From assembly GCF_014202505.1 (NCBI RefSeq), contig NZ_JACHGW010000003.1, positions 558,001 through 622,000 on the forward strand: DNA of 64,000 nt, in the 5' to 3' direction. The stretch comes from Armatimonas rosea (GTDB lineage: Bacteria; Armatimonadota; Armatimonadia; Armatimonadales; Armatimonadaceae). Positions 47,373-55,872 of the stretch are shown piece by piece. Every line of letters begins with the position of its first letter. Within the stretch, counting starts at the first letter, position 1. The notes under the pieces are model-generated. The model had not been told where the DNA came from and searched no databases. It was given only the letters and a program-made list of their open reading frames with translations. Made by a program: the position numbers and the translations under genes.

Positions 47373-48353
47373 ATGGAACTGACTCAGGAGCAGGTGGCCC
47401 AGCTTGCACAGGCATGGCAGCCGACACCCCAGGAGCGACGCTGGGAGAGCATTGGCTGGGTGGAGTCGCTCACCGAGGCGCTCACGCTCGGGCAGAAGAG
47501 TAAGCGCCTGATCTTTCTCTTCACCCTCGATGGCCGGATGCAGCGGGGACGCTGCTGAGGGGGCGCTTTTGCGACACGGGCCGTGTCGTTTAACAATGAG
47601 AAGATAGTCGCCGCCCTCAACTCTCTGACGGTGCCTGTCTATCTCTCCAACGATCTGGTGGTCGGGGACGAGCGCAGCGCCCTGACACGCATCCACCAGG
47701 AAGGCTACCGCAAGAAGCTCTCGGTGGGGACGGTTCACTGCTTTATTCTTGCCCCCGATGGTGCCCTCCTCGACACGATCCACGTGGCACTGGCGAGTCC
47801 CCAGCGGATCTTGGAGGCGGTGGAGAGGGCCGCACGGGAGCAAAAGATCGTGCCAGGGAGCCCCCTGGTCCCGGCACACCCCCTCTCGCTTCCCCCGGCA
47901 CCCCGTGGCGGCCTGCGCCTCCACATTGTTGCCCGTTATCTTGAGCGCAAGCCCGACGGCTCGCTCGGGCTTGTCACGGGCGCGGGAGGCAACTGGAGCG
48001 CGCTTCCCGGTGAGGACTGGCTCACGCTGAGCCCGACTGAAGCCAAGGCACTTCGGACGGGGGAGCGCCTCCAAGCGGAGCGCCTGCTCACGCACTTCTA
48101 CCCCCCGACCGAGAACAACGACCTGACGAAGAATCGCTTTGTGGAGCTGAGCTGGAAAAGCGAGCCGCTCCCAGATGGCATCCTGCGCCTGCGCGGCTCC
48201 CTTGTCCTCAAGCACTCTTTCTACAGCCGCGACGATCAAAACACGGCGCAGGCGGAGTGGGTGGGGTATGCCGACAGCAAGACACTCACCCTGGTGACCA
48301 CCAAGGCGACCTACAATAACCAGCCCTACGCGGTCGCGGTGACCACTACTTAG
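47373..48353 (+). CDS. Candidate selenoprotein: redoxin-like protein with in-frame UGA (Sec62)
   Basis: From the ATG at 47373 the frame runs 61 codons to a UGA at 47556-47558 and continues, with no other stop, to 48353 (326 residues if UGA is decoded). The UGA follows a Cys codon: DGRMQRGRC-U-GGAFATRA. Flanking segments form a thioredoxin-like pattern: RLIFLFTLDG strand before, helix EKIVAALNSL and strand VPVYLSNDL after, then GTVHCFILAPDGALLDTI as the late hairpin; the C-terminal 170 residues are a beta-rich domain of unknown family. A stem-loop just after the UGA resembles a bacterial SECIS. The downstream part has no start with a ribosome-binding site. Alternatives are a nonsense-mutated gene or sequencing error. 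Confidence 0.65.
47571..47589 (+). other. SECIS-like hairpin after the UGA
   Basis: CGACACG (47572-47578) pairs with CGTGTCG (47582-47588), extendable by a G-U pair, with loop GGC or, if one pair opens, GGGCC. The loop begins 20 nt after the UGA and starts with G, as bacterial SECIS models require. Confidence 0.55.
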
Positions 48354-48987
48354 GACTGCGGGGGAGCTCGGTGAGGTTAAGGTTGCGGAACCAGACCTCG
48401 CCGCCGTGCTCCTGGAGCAGGATCTTTCCGGGCTTGGTGCCAAAGTCGGGCTGGTTCTTGAACTTGCTCTTGGCCAGCGCCTCGTTCCACTCCGGGGAGC
48501 CCAGCACCACCTCGGCGGTCTTCTTGCCGTTTAGGTAGTGGGTGATCTTTTTCTCCTTGACCACGATCCGGCTCTGGTTCCACTCACCTGCTGGCTTGGG
48601 GAGCACCTTCGGGTCCGCGGCAAAGAGATCGTAGATGCTCCCGACCGAGTGCTTGCCGTGGTTGTCGCCCGCGCCGGCTGCGTCGATCAGCTGGTACTCG
48701 ATCCCGACCATGCTATTGCCGTACTTGCCGAAGTGGTACTTTAGCCCCGAGTTGGTCCCCGGCGCGACCTTCCACTCAAAGCTGAGATCGAAGCTGTCGT
48801 AGGTCTTCTCCGTGACAATATCCATCGCGCGGGTCGCCCGGTGCAGGGTGCCGTCGGCGACCTCCCAGCCCGAGGCAATGGGCTTGCCCGCGACCGTGGT
48901 CCAGCCGGTGAGAGTCTTGCCATCAAAGAGTGGGGTGGGGTCGGCGGCGAGAAAGAGCGCGGCCCCCAGTGCCAGTAGTGCTTTCAT
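48346..48987 (-). CDS. DUF1080 (3-keto-disaccharide hydrolase-type) secreted protein
   Basis: The 213-aa protein has a signal peptide (KALLALGAALFLAADP) followed by the DUF1080 fold: PLFDGKTLTGWTTVAG, GWEVADGTLHRATR, YDSFDLSFEWKVAPGTNSGL, KYHFGKYGNSMVGIEYQLID, and near the end GKILLQEHGGEVWFRNLNL. The domain is a lectin-like beta sandwich; some members hydrolyse 3-keto-glycosides. It overlaps the convergent selenoprotein candidate by eight bases at the 3' end and is divergent from the HD gene. Confidence 0.93.
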   Translation of the reverse strand: MKALLALGAALFLAADPTPLFDGKTLTGWTTVAGKPIASGWEVADGTLHRATRAMDIVTEKTYDSFDLSFEWKVAPGTNSGLKYHFGKYGNSMVGIEYQLIDAAGAGDNHGKHSVGSIYDLFAADPKVLPKPAGEWNQSRIVVKEKKITHYLNGKKTAEVVLGSPEWNEALAKSKFKNQPDFGTKPGKILLQEHGGEVWFRNLNLTELPRSPK

Positions 48988-49037
48988 GCTCCCAGTGTAC
49001 CGGAAAAAAAGCCTGAGAAAGCGAGTACAATGGGCCT
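48988..49037. promoter_or_regulatory. Back-to-back leaderless promoters of DUF1080 and HD genes
   Basis: Minus strand TACACT (48999-48994), six nt, ATG at 48987. Plus strand TACAAT (49026-49031), six nt, ATG at 49038. Only 50 bp separate the two start codons, which must hold both complete promoters. Confidence 0.7.
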
Positions 49038-49568
49038 ATGTGGTCGTCCGATCTTGTCCAGCGCGCCCTGCGGGTGGCCGCGCAAGCCCACCAAGGCCAG
49101 ACCGTCCCCGGGACAAACCTGCCGTACCTGCTCCATATCACCCAAGTGGCGGCCGAGGTCATGGCGGTGGCCGGAGCGCCCGAGACGGATTGTACGCTTG
49201 CGGTTCTCTGTGCCCTGCTCCACGACACGCTGGAAGATACCTCCCTCACGGAGGCGGAGCTGGAGGCCGAGTTCGGTCCCGCAGTTCTGGCAGGGGTGAA
49301 GGCGCTGACCAAGGACGATACCCTTCCAAAAACCGAGCGCATGGCCGATAGCCTGCGCCGGATTCAGGCACAGCCGCCACAGGTTGCCTGGGTGAAGCTA
49401 GCGGACCGGATCACCAACCTGCAGGTCCCTCCGAGCCACTGGAGCGCGGAGAAGATCGCTGCCTACCGCGACGAAGCCCAGAAGATTCTGGCGGCGCTGG
49501 GCGGCTCACATGCGGGGCTCGCGGACCGGCTGGAGGCCAAGATCGCGACGTACCCGCCTAAGGCTTGA
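49038..49568 (+). CDS. HD-domain hydrolase (MESH1/SpoT-like)
   Basis: A 176-aa stand-alone HD phosphohydrolase resembling the hydrolase half of RelA/SpoT. Motifs are AAQAHQGQTVPGTNLPYLLH (first His and H-I-T), LCALLHDTLEDTSLTEAELE (HD...ED metal site), KDDTLPKTERMADSL and VKLADRITNLQVPPSHW. Such small alarmone hydrolases can degrade ppGpp, but substrate is not proven. It ends immediately before the stop codon of the convergent reductase-like gene, with no spacer between them. Confidence 0.88.
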   Translation: MWSSDLVQRALRVAAQAHQGQTVPGTNLPYLLHITQVAAEVMAVAGAPETDCTLAVLCALLHDTLEDTSLTEAELEAEFGPAVLAGVKALTKDDTLPKTERMADSLRRIQAQPPQVAWVKLADRITNLQVPPSHWSAEKIAAYRDEAQKILAALGGSHAGLADRLEAKIATYPPKA

Positions 49569-50687
49569 TCAGCCTAGCTTACGGCCTGCCGCGAGGCGCA
49601 CGGCGGCGATTGTCTCCGCCGTGACAGCCTCTTCAAAGGAGCGGAAGCCGGCCAGCTCAAAGCCGTGTTTCTTGGCGAGCCGCCAGGTCTCCTCCACTTG
49701 CGCCACACTCACGGTCTTGCCAAGGGTGAAGCTCTCGTAGCGGCCCTCTAGGGCCAGCATCATGGTCTCGGACATGCAGGCGTAGGCGGTGCCGGGAGGA
49801 AAGCCAAAGGAGAAGAGCTCACCGGGGCGATCGACACCTTTTTTATCGGTTTTGGTGGCGGTGAAGCTGCCCGGAATCTGGACACACCCGCCCTCAATTA
49901 CCAGGACATCGTTGCGCTCCTTGGCCACGCGGACGCTCACATCGCGCGGGCGGGCGACATCGCAGACCACGGCGCCGCGCTTGAGGTGCTGGGGCAGGAT
50001 GATCGCATCGGCGGCACTGGTGACCGTCACGATCACATCCGCATCGCGCAGACCCTCCTCGACCGAGCTTGTCACCTGTACGGACTTGCCACCCCGCTCG
50101 GTGACCTCTCGGGCGACTGGCTTGAGGCGCTCGGTATCTCGCCCTACCAAGGTGATCTTCGCGGCATGAGGGGCCAGCAGGAGCGCGCTGGTATGGCCGA
50201 TACTGCCGCTCGCCCCAACAATGGCGACATGGGCGGAGTCAAAGGGCGTCCCCATCAGCTCCGCGCCCTTGATCGCTCCCTCGACCGCAGTCGCGACCGT
50301 GTAGGAGTTGCCGGTGGTGACGGCGAGCTTGGTGCGCTGGGCGAGCGTGATCCCGCCATCGCCGGCGACACTGGTGAGGGCCCCGAGCCCGATAATCTTG
50401 GCCCCGAGCCGCTCGGCGTGCTCGCAGCACAGCAAGAGCTTGGCATAGACCTGCTCCGGGGGGAGGTTGAGGAGCTGGTGCGGCGAGAGGGGGCAGGCGA
50501 TAAACCAGCCCTCCGCCTCGACTCCTGTTGCCGAGCGAATGCCCGTCAGGTGCGCCACCGGCTGGGGCGACATCTGGCGCAAGAGTGCGGCCAGCAGTGG
50601 CTCGGGGAGGTGCTGCGCGACCGGGAACTTGCGGCTCAGGTCTTTACGGACATCGATGGGGTGAATGATGAAAGCGAATCGCTCCAT
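49569..50687 (-). CDS. Acyl-ACP reductase-like (cyanobacterial AAR-type) NAD(P)-binding protein
   Basis: The 372-aa protein aligns by eye along its length with the long-chain acyl-ACP reductase family of cyanobacteria: N-terminal FAFIIHPIDVRKDLSRKFPV, GAKIIGLGALTSVAGDGG, VTTGNSYTVATAVEGAIKGA, a Rossmann motif AIVGASGSIGHTSALLLA, and CMSETMMLALEGRYESFTLG near the end. AAR makes fatty aldehydes for alkane synthesis; no aldehyde-deformylating oxygenase gene is nearby, so the product may differ. A TAGAAT box lies six nt before the ATG. Confidence 0.75.
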   Translation of the reverse strand: MERFAFIIHPIDVRKDLSRKFPVAQHLPEPLLAALLRQMSPQPVAHLTGIRSATGVEAEGWFIACPLSPHQLLNLPPEQVYAKLLLCCEHAERLGAKIIGLGALTSVAGDGGITLAQRTKLAVTTGNSYTVATAVEGAIKGAELMGTPFDSAHVAIVGASGSIGHTSALLLAPHAAKITLVGRDTERLKPVAREVTERGGKSVQVTSSVEEGLRDADVIVTVTSAADAIILPQHLKRGAVVCDVARPRDVSVRVAKERNDVLVIEGGCVQIPGSFTATKTDKKGVDRPGELFSFGFPPGTAYACMSETMMLALEGRYESFTLGKTVSVAQVEETWRLAKKHGFELAGFRSFEEAVTAETIAAVRLAAGRKLG

Positions 50688-50699
50688 GGTCTCATTCTA
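50688..50699 (-). promoter_or_regulatory. Leaderless -10 box of the AAR-like gene
   Basis: Minus strand TAGAAT (50699-50694), six nt (GAGACC), ATG at 50687. Confidence 0.6.
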
Positions 50700-50718
50700 C
50701 CCGAACGAAACACGGCCT

Positions 50719-51672
50719 CTAATTTTTAGTGCTCACTTGTATCTGAGACTCCGTGACCGTGAAGACAGTCCGGCTGGAGTCGCGGGCGGTAAAGCGTGCC
50801 GTAAAGTGCGCTCCCGTGCGGCTAAGGGCCAGATACGGGCCGATAAGCGAGCGCTGCGCCTGGGCCTGCACCTCGGGGCGAAGCCCAAGAGACTCGATCG
50901 AGACCGCCTCGCCGCTGGGGATTGCGGTGTTGCTAATGAGGGCTTTTTGTAGCTCGTGGGCGACCTCACGGCAGGTGTCCCGGCGCTGGCTATCGGTGGT
51001 GAGGAGAGTCCCCGCGCCCATGATGCCGAGCTTACTCAAGAGGGTATCCAGCGGCCACCAGACCACGCGCTCAAGCCCGGCGAGCGAGCCCTGCTTGACG
51101 GAGTAGCGTCCCAGCGACGAGCCACTCTCCACGGAGAGGCCCTGCTCGGCATGGATATGGAAGCTGCCGGCCTTCTGGAAGACCTTGCCCGCGCCCGTGA
51201 CAAAGCCGGTGGTGAAGCGGGAGGGGGCATAGACAAGAGCGGAGCCCTGGACCAGCTGGAACTGGCGCTGGCCCGTGCCATCGCGAAAGGCATCGCTCTG
51301 GAGCAGGCGGAGCTGGCTCTGGGGCTCGAGCTGGACAACCGTGCCGTCGGGGAAGGCGAGGGTGGCACTGCCGATCGTATCGGTGGTGAGGGTGTCGCCA
51401 ATGCCCAGGCTCTGCCCGATAAAGCTGGGAGCGGGGGCGCTCTTGCCGCTGGCGGTCTGGAGGGTGGAGCTGGGGGTGAAGGCGGCGACAGCAGCACTGC
51501 CATGGGAGATATCCCGGCGGGCTCCATCCAGGAGCAGGACGGTCACGATAATTAAGGCGGTGATCTTACCGATCTGTGCCAAGTAGTCGCGTGCGGCTTG
51601 CTGTCGCCAGCCTCCCAGCCGATTTCGCCAGTGTTGCTCCTCGTAGTTGGCAGCATCTTGCAACAGGCTCAT
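50719..51672 (-). CDS. FecR-domain membrane protein
   Basis: The 317-aa protein has a cytoplasmic N-terminus of about 35 residues, one hydrophobic helix (IGKITALIIVTVLLLDG) and an extracytoplasmic FecR-like region: IGQSLGIGDTLTTDTIGSAT, LAFPDGTVVQLEPQSQLRLL, GSALVYAPSRF, then a C-terminal helix-rich segment and a final beta region (HFTARFTARDSSRTVFTV). FecR domains relay signals to sigma factors, but no sigma gene is adjacent. It has an AAGGAGA ribosome-binding site and a promoter TTGCAA-17-CATACT divergent from hspR. Confidence 0.75.
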   Translation of the reverse strand: MSLLQDAANYEEQHWRNRLGGWRQQAARDYLAQIGKITALIIVTVLLLDGARRDISHGSAAVAAFTPSSTLQTASGKSAPAPSFIGQSLGIGDTLTTDTIGSATLAFPDGTVVQLEPQSQLRLLQSDAFRDGTGQRQFQLVQGSALVYAPSRFTTGFVTGAGKVFQKAGSFHIHAEQGLSVESGSSLGRYSVKQGSLAGLERVVWWPLDTLLSKLGIMGAGTLLTTDSQRRDTCREVAHELQKALISNTAIPSGEAVSIESLGLRPEVQAQAQRSLIGPYLALSRTGAHFTARFTARDSSRTVFTVTESQIQVSTKN

Positions 51673-51705
51673 CTCACAGTTCTCCTTCTCGTGATATGAC
51701 AGTTT

Positions 51706-51778
51706 AGTATGCCTTTTGCTTCAAAGGGTTGCAAGCGGGTTAAAAAATATTGCGATCTTTACGGAAGTAACCTATAAT
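51706..51778. promoter_or_regulatory. Divergent promoters of the FecR gene and the hspR-rpoZ-dnaK-dnaJ operon
   Basis: Plus: TTGCGA (51750-51755), 17 bp, TATAAT (51773-51778), start near 51785. Minus: TTGCAA (51734-51729), 17 bp, CATACT (51711-51706). The imperfect inverted repeat GCTTCAA-N-TTGCAAGC (51718-51736) lies between them and overlaps the minus -35, a possible HspR site, though it is not a textbook HAIR element. Confidence 0.65.
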
Positions 51779-51817
51779 ATACACTGCGATTTTTGTGTCC
51801 ACGATTTTTTGAAACCC

Positions 51818-52129
51818 ATGCCGCATAACGAAAACGAGCCGGTCTATGTCATCAGTGTGGCAGCCCGCCTCGCGGGCCTGCCTTGCTGGGTCTTGCGGGT
51901 GCTGGATCAGGAAGGGATCGTTGTCCCTCGCCGTACGGACTCCAACCGGCGGCTCTACTCCGACTCCGATATCGTGACTCTCGCGCGGGTGCGGCACCTG
52001 ACCGAGGAGCGCGGTGTCAATATCGCCGGAGTCAAGGTGATCCTCGAGCTGGAACAAGAGCGGGTCGTGGAGCAAGAGCGCACAGAAAGTAATCAACAAA
52101 ATGATCTACCCATCCCCCGACAAGATTGA
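51818..52129 (+). CDS. hspR: Heat-shock regulator HspR (MerR family)
   Basis: HspR is a MerR-type repressor of heat-shock genes known from Actinobacteria and a few other phyla. The 103-aa product starts PHNENEPVYVISVAARLAGL, then the recognition region VLRVLDQEGIVVPRRTDSNR RLYSDSDI and VRHLTEERGVNIAGVKVILE, followed by a Glu/Gln/Arg coiled tail. The PVYVISVAA opening and GVNIAGVKVILEL are highly typical. It is first in the operon, whereas Streptomyces places hspR last after dnaK, grpE and dnaJ. It overlaps rpoZ by 29 bases. Confidence 0.9.
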   Translation: MPHNENEPVYVISVAARLAGLPCWVLRVLDQEGIVVPRRTDSNRRLYSDSDIVTLARVRHLTEERGVNIAGVKVILELEQERVVEQERTESNQQNDLPIPRQD

Positions 52130-52559
52130 CAAGCAGATAGATAGTAAGTACGCCCTCGTGGTGCTGGCCGCCAAGCGCGCCAAGCAGCTCAAGGAAGGGA
52201 GCCGCCCGCGCCTGGCAACCGACTCCACCAACTCCCTGACCATCGCGCTGGAAGAGATTGCCGAGGGGAAGGTCCAGTACAAGTTCGATGAGCAGTCGCT
52301 GGCGGGACGTGAGGCGATCGCAGATCAGCAGGCCGTGATCGGAGCGCGCGACATCGAGGTGGATATCGATCCGCTGGCCCTGCCCGACGAGGACATCCTG
52401 CGCCAGGCGGCACGTGAGCTGGGCGGCGATCTGGACAACGACGATAAGAACCTCCTGGGCGACGACGACGAGGGCAGCGATATGCTGGTCGACGAAGAGC
52501 CGGAAGAGGAAGAGCCGCTGATCATGCCCGATGATGAGACTGAGGGGTCTGAAATCTAG
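52101..52559 (+). CDS. rpoZ: RNA polymerase omega subunit with acidic tail
   Basis: Omega helps fold and hold the beta-prime subunit. The first 65 residues are canonical: IYPSPDKIDKQIDSKYALVV, LAAKRAKQLKEGSRPRL, NSLTIALEEIAEGKVQY. The remaining 85 residues form an unusual extension that becomes strongly acidic (DNDDKNLLGDDDEGSD; EEPEEEEPLIMPDDETEGSE). At 152 aa it is about twice as long as the minimal subunit. Placement inside the heat-shock operon is unusual; rpoZ normally follows gmk. The ATG lies within the hspR coding end. Confidence 0.88.
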   Translation: MIYPSPDKIDKQIDSKYALVVLAAKRAKQLKEGSRPRLATDSTNSLTIALEEIAEGKVQYKFDEQSLAGREAIADQQAVIGARDIEVDIDPLALPDEDILRQAARELGGDLDNDDKNLLGDDDEGSDMLVDEEPEEEEPLIMPDDETEGSEI

Positions 52560-52583
52560 TCTCGGGGGCTAGCGGTACTAACT

Positions 52584-54419
52584 ATGGGCCGTATCGTCGG
52601 GATTGACCTGGGAACCACCAACTCGGTGGTTGCCGTTCTAGAAGCCGGTGAGCCAACCGTGATCACTCTCACGGAAGGCTCCCGGCTCTGTCCGTCTGTG
52701 GTGGGCTTTACCCGCGACGGCGAGCGCCTCGTGGGGCAGCTGGCCAAGCGTCAGGCGGTCACCAACCCCGAGCAGACCTTCTCGTCGATCAAGCGCCACA
52801 TGGGCTCGGACTTTCGGGTCTTTGCCGACAGCACGGCCTACTCCGCACCCGAGATCAGCGCCATGATCCTCCAGAAGCTCAAGGCCGATGCCGAGGCGTA
52901 CTTGGGAGAGCCCGTGGACCGCGCCGTGATCACGGTGCCCGCTTACTTCAACGACGGCCAGCGCCAGGCCACCAAAGACGCTGGCCAGATCGCGGGGCTC
53001 GAAGTCCTGCGGATCATCAACGAGCCCACCGCCGCCGCGCTCGCCTACGGCCTCGAAAAGACCGAGGCTCAGACCATCCTTGTCTGGGACCTGGGGGGCG
53101 GGACCTTCGATGTCTCGATCCTCGAGATGGGCGAGGGGGTCTTTGAGGTCAAGGCGACCTGCGGCGACACACGCCTCGGCGGCGATGACTGGGACGATGC
53201 CATTGTCGCCTGGCTCGTGGCGGAATTTAAGAGCGCTCACGAGATCGACCTCACCGACGACCGCCTGGCACAGCAGCGCCTGAAAGAGGCCGCGGAGAAG
53301 GCCAAGATCGAGCTCTCCGCCATGCTCAATACATCGATCAACCTTCCGTTTCTGAGCCAGAGCGCCGACGGCCCGCTCCACTTGGAGAAGTCCCTGACCC
53401 GCGCGCACTTTGAAAACATCACCACGGACCTGCGCGACCGGATGCGCGATCCCACCTACCAGGCCCTCAACGATGCCAAGCTCGCCCCCAACCAGATCGA
53501 TAAAGTGGTCTTGGTGGGCGGCTCCACACGGATGCCCGCGGTCCAGGACATGGTGCGGGAGATCTTCCACAAAGACCCCTTCAAGGGCATGAACCCCGAC
53601 GAGGTGGTCGCGGCGGGGGCTGCGATCCAGGCGGGGATGCTGGCGGGAGAGCTCACCGGGCTGGTCTTGCTGGATGTGACCCCCCTCTCGCTGGGGATAG
53701 AGACCCTGGGGGGCGTGATGACACGTCTGATCCCGCGCAATACGACCGTGCCGACGAGCAAGACCGAGATCTTCACCACCGCCACCGAGGGCCAGAGCGC
53801 GGTCGAGATCCATATCCTCCAGGGCGAGCGGGAGATGGCCACCGACAACAAGAGCCTGGGCAAGTTCCTGCTGAGTGGGATCGCGCCCGCCCCCCGCGGC
53901 GTCCCCCAGATCGAGGTCTTCTTTGATATCGATGCCAGCGGAATCCTCCATGTCTCCGCCAAGGACAAGGCCACGGGCCACGCCCAGCAAGTCGTGATCA
54001 CGGTCGCCTCGGGCCTCTCGCAGGAGGAGATCTCACGCATGGTCACCGAGGCCGCGAGCTACGCCGCCAGCGACCTGCAGCGCCGAGAGCTCCAAGAGGC
54101 GCGCAACCACGCCGACACCGCGCTCTACCATGCCCGAAAGCTGGTGGCTACTGATGGGCCGCCGGTCGAGGGACACATCCAGACGATGGTCCAGAGCGCG
54201 ATCGAGGCCCTGGATGCCTCCGTCCGTGAGGCGGACTTGATGACCCTGATCTCACAGACCCACTATCTCAATGATGCGATGTTTGCCTTCTCACAGGCAC
54301 GTGTCGAGGCCACGCCCGCAGCGGACCAGTCCGACGAGCCAGAGCCGATGACCCCTGTGATGCCCCCGTTAAAACCTGAAAGTGAACTCCAAGGAGATAC
54401 CGAGAACGATGCCGACTGA
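52584..54419 (+). CDS. dnaK: Molecular chaperone DnaK (Hsp70)
   Basis: DnaK is the ATP-dependent Hsp70 chaperone. The 611-aa product has phosphate-1 [55 protein letters not shown], the [20 protein letters not shown] loop, [17 protein letters not shown] and substrate-domain [19 protein letters not shown]. It is slightly shorter than E. coli DnaK (638) mainly in the C-terminal lid. No grpE lies between dnaK and dnaJ, so the exchange factor must be encoded elsewhere. dnaJ overlaps its last 11 bases. Confidence 0.98.
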   Translation: MGRIVGIDLGTTNSVVAVLEAGEPTVITLTEGSRLCPSVVGFTRDGERLVGQLAKRQAVTNPEQTFSSIKRHMGSDFRVFADSTAYSAPEISAMILQKLKADAEAYLGEPVDRAVITVPAYFNDGQRQATKDAGQIAGLEVLRIINEPTAAALAYGLEKTEAQTILVWDLGGGTFDVSILEMGEGVFEVKATCGDTRLGGDDWDDAIVAWLVAEFKSAHEIDLTDDRLAQQRLKEAAEKAKIELSAMLNTSINLPFLSQSADGPLHLEKSLTRAHFENITTDLRDRMRDPTYQALNDAKLAPNQIDKVVLVGGSTRMPAVQDMVREIFHKDPFKGMNPDEVVAAGAAIQAGMLAGELTGLVLLDVTPLSLGIETLGGVMTRLIPRNTTVPTSKTEIFTTATEGQSAVEIHILQGEREMATDNKSLGKFLLSGIAPAPRGVPQIEVFFDIDASGILHVSAKDKATGHAQQVVITVASGLSQEEISRMVTEAASYAASDLQRRELQEARNHADTALYHARKLVATDGPPVEGHIQTMVQSAIEALDASVREADLMTLISQTHYLNDAMFAFSQARVEATPAADQSDEPEPMTPVMPPLKPESELQGDTENDAD

Positions 54420-55572
54420 GAGCAAGCGCGACTACTACGAGGTGCTAGGAATTGAGCGTAGTGCGAGCGCCGACGAGATCAAGAAAGCCTACCGACAGCT
54501 TGCGCGCAAGTGGCACCCCGATGTGAACCAAGGGGATGCGACCGCCGAAGAGCGCTTTAAAGAAGTTGCCGAGGCCTACGAGGTGCTCTCCGATGCCCAG
54601 AAACGGGGCGCCTACGACCGCTTTGGGCACGCCGCAGCCTCCGGGGGAGGTCCCGGTGGTGGCTTTGGCGGCTTCGATGGCTTTGGTGGCGGCGGCGGTG
54701 GCCTCGACGATATCCTCAATGCCTTCTTTGGCGGTGGGGGCGGCGGGCGCAGGACCGGGCCACAGCGGGGCGATGACCTCAAGTATGAGCTCTCCATTAC
54801 CCTGGAAGAGGCGCTCAAGGGCGGGGAGAAGACTATCTCCGTCCCGCGCACCGAGAACTGTGAGACCTGTGGGGGCAATGGCGCGGCACCCGGCACCAAG
54901 CCCGATACCTGTGTCCAGTGTGGAGGAACCGGTGCGACCCGCCAGGTGCAGCAGACCATTCTAGGCACGGTGCAGACAAGTGTCACCTGTCCGCGCTGCC
55001 AGGGCCGCGGGAGCGTGGTGAAGAGCCCGTGTGGCGGCTGTGCCGGCCGCGGAAAGGTTCGCAGGACCCGTGAGCTCAAGGTTCCGATTCCCCCGGGTGT
55101 CGATGATGGGATGCAGATGCCCGTCCGCGGCGAGGGTGAGGCAGGCAACCTTGGGGGGCCTCCGGGTGATCTCTATGTCTTCTTCGCGGTCAAGGAGCAC
55201 GAGCGTTTTGAGCGGGATGGGATCGAGCTCTATGTCTCCCAGCCCCTCTCGTTTGTGCAAGCGACCCTGGGCGACACGATCTCGGTGACCACGCTGGCAG
55301 GGGAGAGCGTCTCCCTGACTATACCCGAGGGGACACAGAACGGGACACGCTTCAAGCTGCGCGGCCACGGGATGCCCAATATCCGCCAGCGCAACCAGAA
55401 GGGCGATCTGACGGTCGTGATCGCGGTCCAAGTGCCCACCAAGCTAAACGATGAGCAAAAGAAGACCCTGCGCCACTTCGCTGAGCTACGCGGGGAGATC
55501 GCCGGTCAGACCCCCGATGACAACAGCAAGGGGCTCTGGGAGCGCATCAAGCACGCCGTCAAGGGGGACTAA
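54409..55572 (+). CDS. dnaJ: Chaperone protein DnaJ (Hsp40)
   Basis: DnaJ delivers substrates to DnaK and stimulates its ATPase. The 387-aa product has the J domain (residues 9-72: [20 protein letters not shown], with HPD in WHPDVNQG), a Gly/Phe-rich region, four zinc-finger repeats [32 protein letters not shown], and C-terminal substrate domains with [20 protein letters not shown]. The start at 54409 is chosen because it gives the standard J-domain N-terminus and overlaps dnaK by 11 bases. It is the last gene of the operon. Confidence 0.97.
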   Translation: MPTESKRDYYEVLGIERSASADEIKKAYRQLARKWHPDVNQGDATAEERFKEVAEAYEVLSDAQKRGAYDRFGHAAASGGGPGGGFGGFDGFGGGGGGLDDILNAFFGGGGGGRRTGPQRGDDLKYELSITLEEALKGGEKTISVPRTENCETCGGNGAAPGTKPDTCVQCGGTGATRQVQQTILGTVQTSVTCPRCQGRGSVVKSPCGGCAGRGKVRRTRELKVPIPPGVDDGMQMPVRGEGEAGNLGGPPGDLYVFFAVKEHERFERDGIELYVSQPLSFVQATLGDTISVTTLAGESVSLTIPEGTQNGTRFKLRGHGMPNIRQRNQKGDLTVVIAVQVPTKLNDEQKKTLRHFAELRGEIAGQTPDDNSKGLWERIKHAVKGD

Positions 55573-55574
55573 AC

Positions 55575-55650
55575 GCCGCCGGTTTGAAACCGACGTCTGC
55601 AGTGGCTTCGTTCCTCAGCCGCAAAGCCCGTGCCGGGCTGACCGCAGGTA
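55575..55650. repeat. Palindromic intergenic repeat after dnaJ
   Basis: CCGGTTTGAAACCG (55579-55592) is a self-complementary core like the GGGGATTTCAACCCC core of family B, followed by TGGCTTCGTTCCTCAGCC and GCCCGTGCCGGGC hairpins. No poly-U tract is present. It ends next to the stop of the convergent small gene. Confidence 0.6.
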
Positions 55651-55651
55651 G

Positions 55652-55870
55652 TTAACGTCGACGAAAGAGGGGAAGTATTAGCACAATAATCAAAACTGCC
55701 CCAGGGATACTGAAATACAGGAGTTGAGGTGTTGGGTCTGACCACTTGTCCATATTGACGGTTCGGTTGTAATACGGCGGCCCGGAGCCGTAGGCTTCGT
55801 CATAAGTCCCCCAAAGGGTCAGGAGGGTGAAGAAAAAAAATCCCAGTGCCGCGACAGCTCTCCAATGCAT
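55652..55870 (-). CDS. Small two-helix membrane protein
   Basis: The 72-aa product has a hydrophobic N-terminal segment (AVAALGFFFFTLLTLWG) that may be a signal anchor, a polar central loop (DEAYGSGPPYYNRTVNMDKW), and a second helix near the C-terminus (SIPGAVLIIVLILPLF) ending in RRR. It probably spans the membrane twice. No family is recognised and no partner is evident. It is separated by two bases from the stop-to-start boundary of the Cys-motif gene. Confidence 0.55.
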   Translation of the reverse strand: MHWRAVAALGFFFFTLLTLWGTYDEAYGSGPPYYNRTVNMDKWSDPTPQLLYFSIPGAVLIIVLILPLFRRR

Positions 55871-55872
55871 TT

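Noticed and set aside
52638-53990. 450-codon open frame opposite dnaK
   Set aside because: Shadow of the DnaK coding sequence; no ribosome-binding site or recognisable domain.
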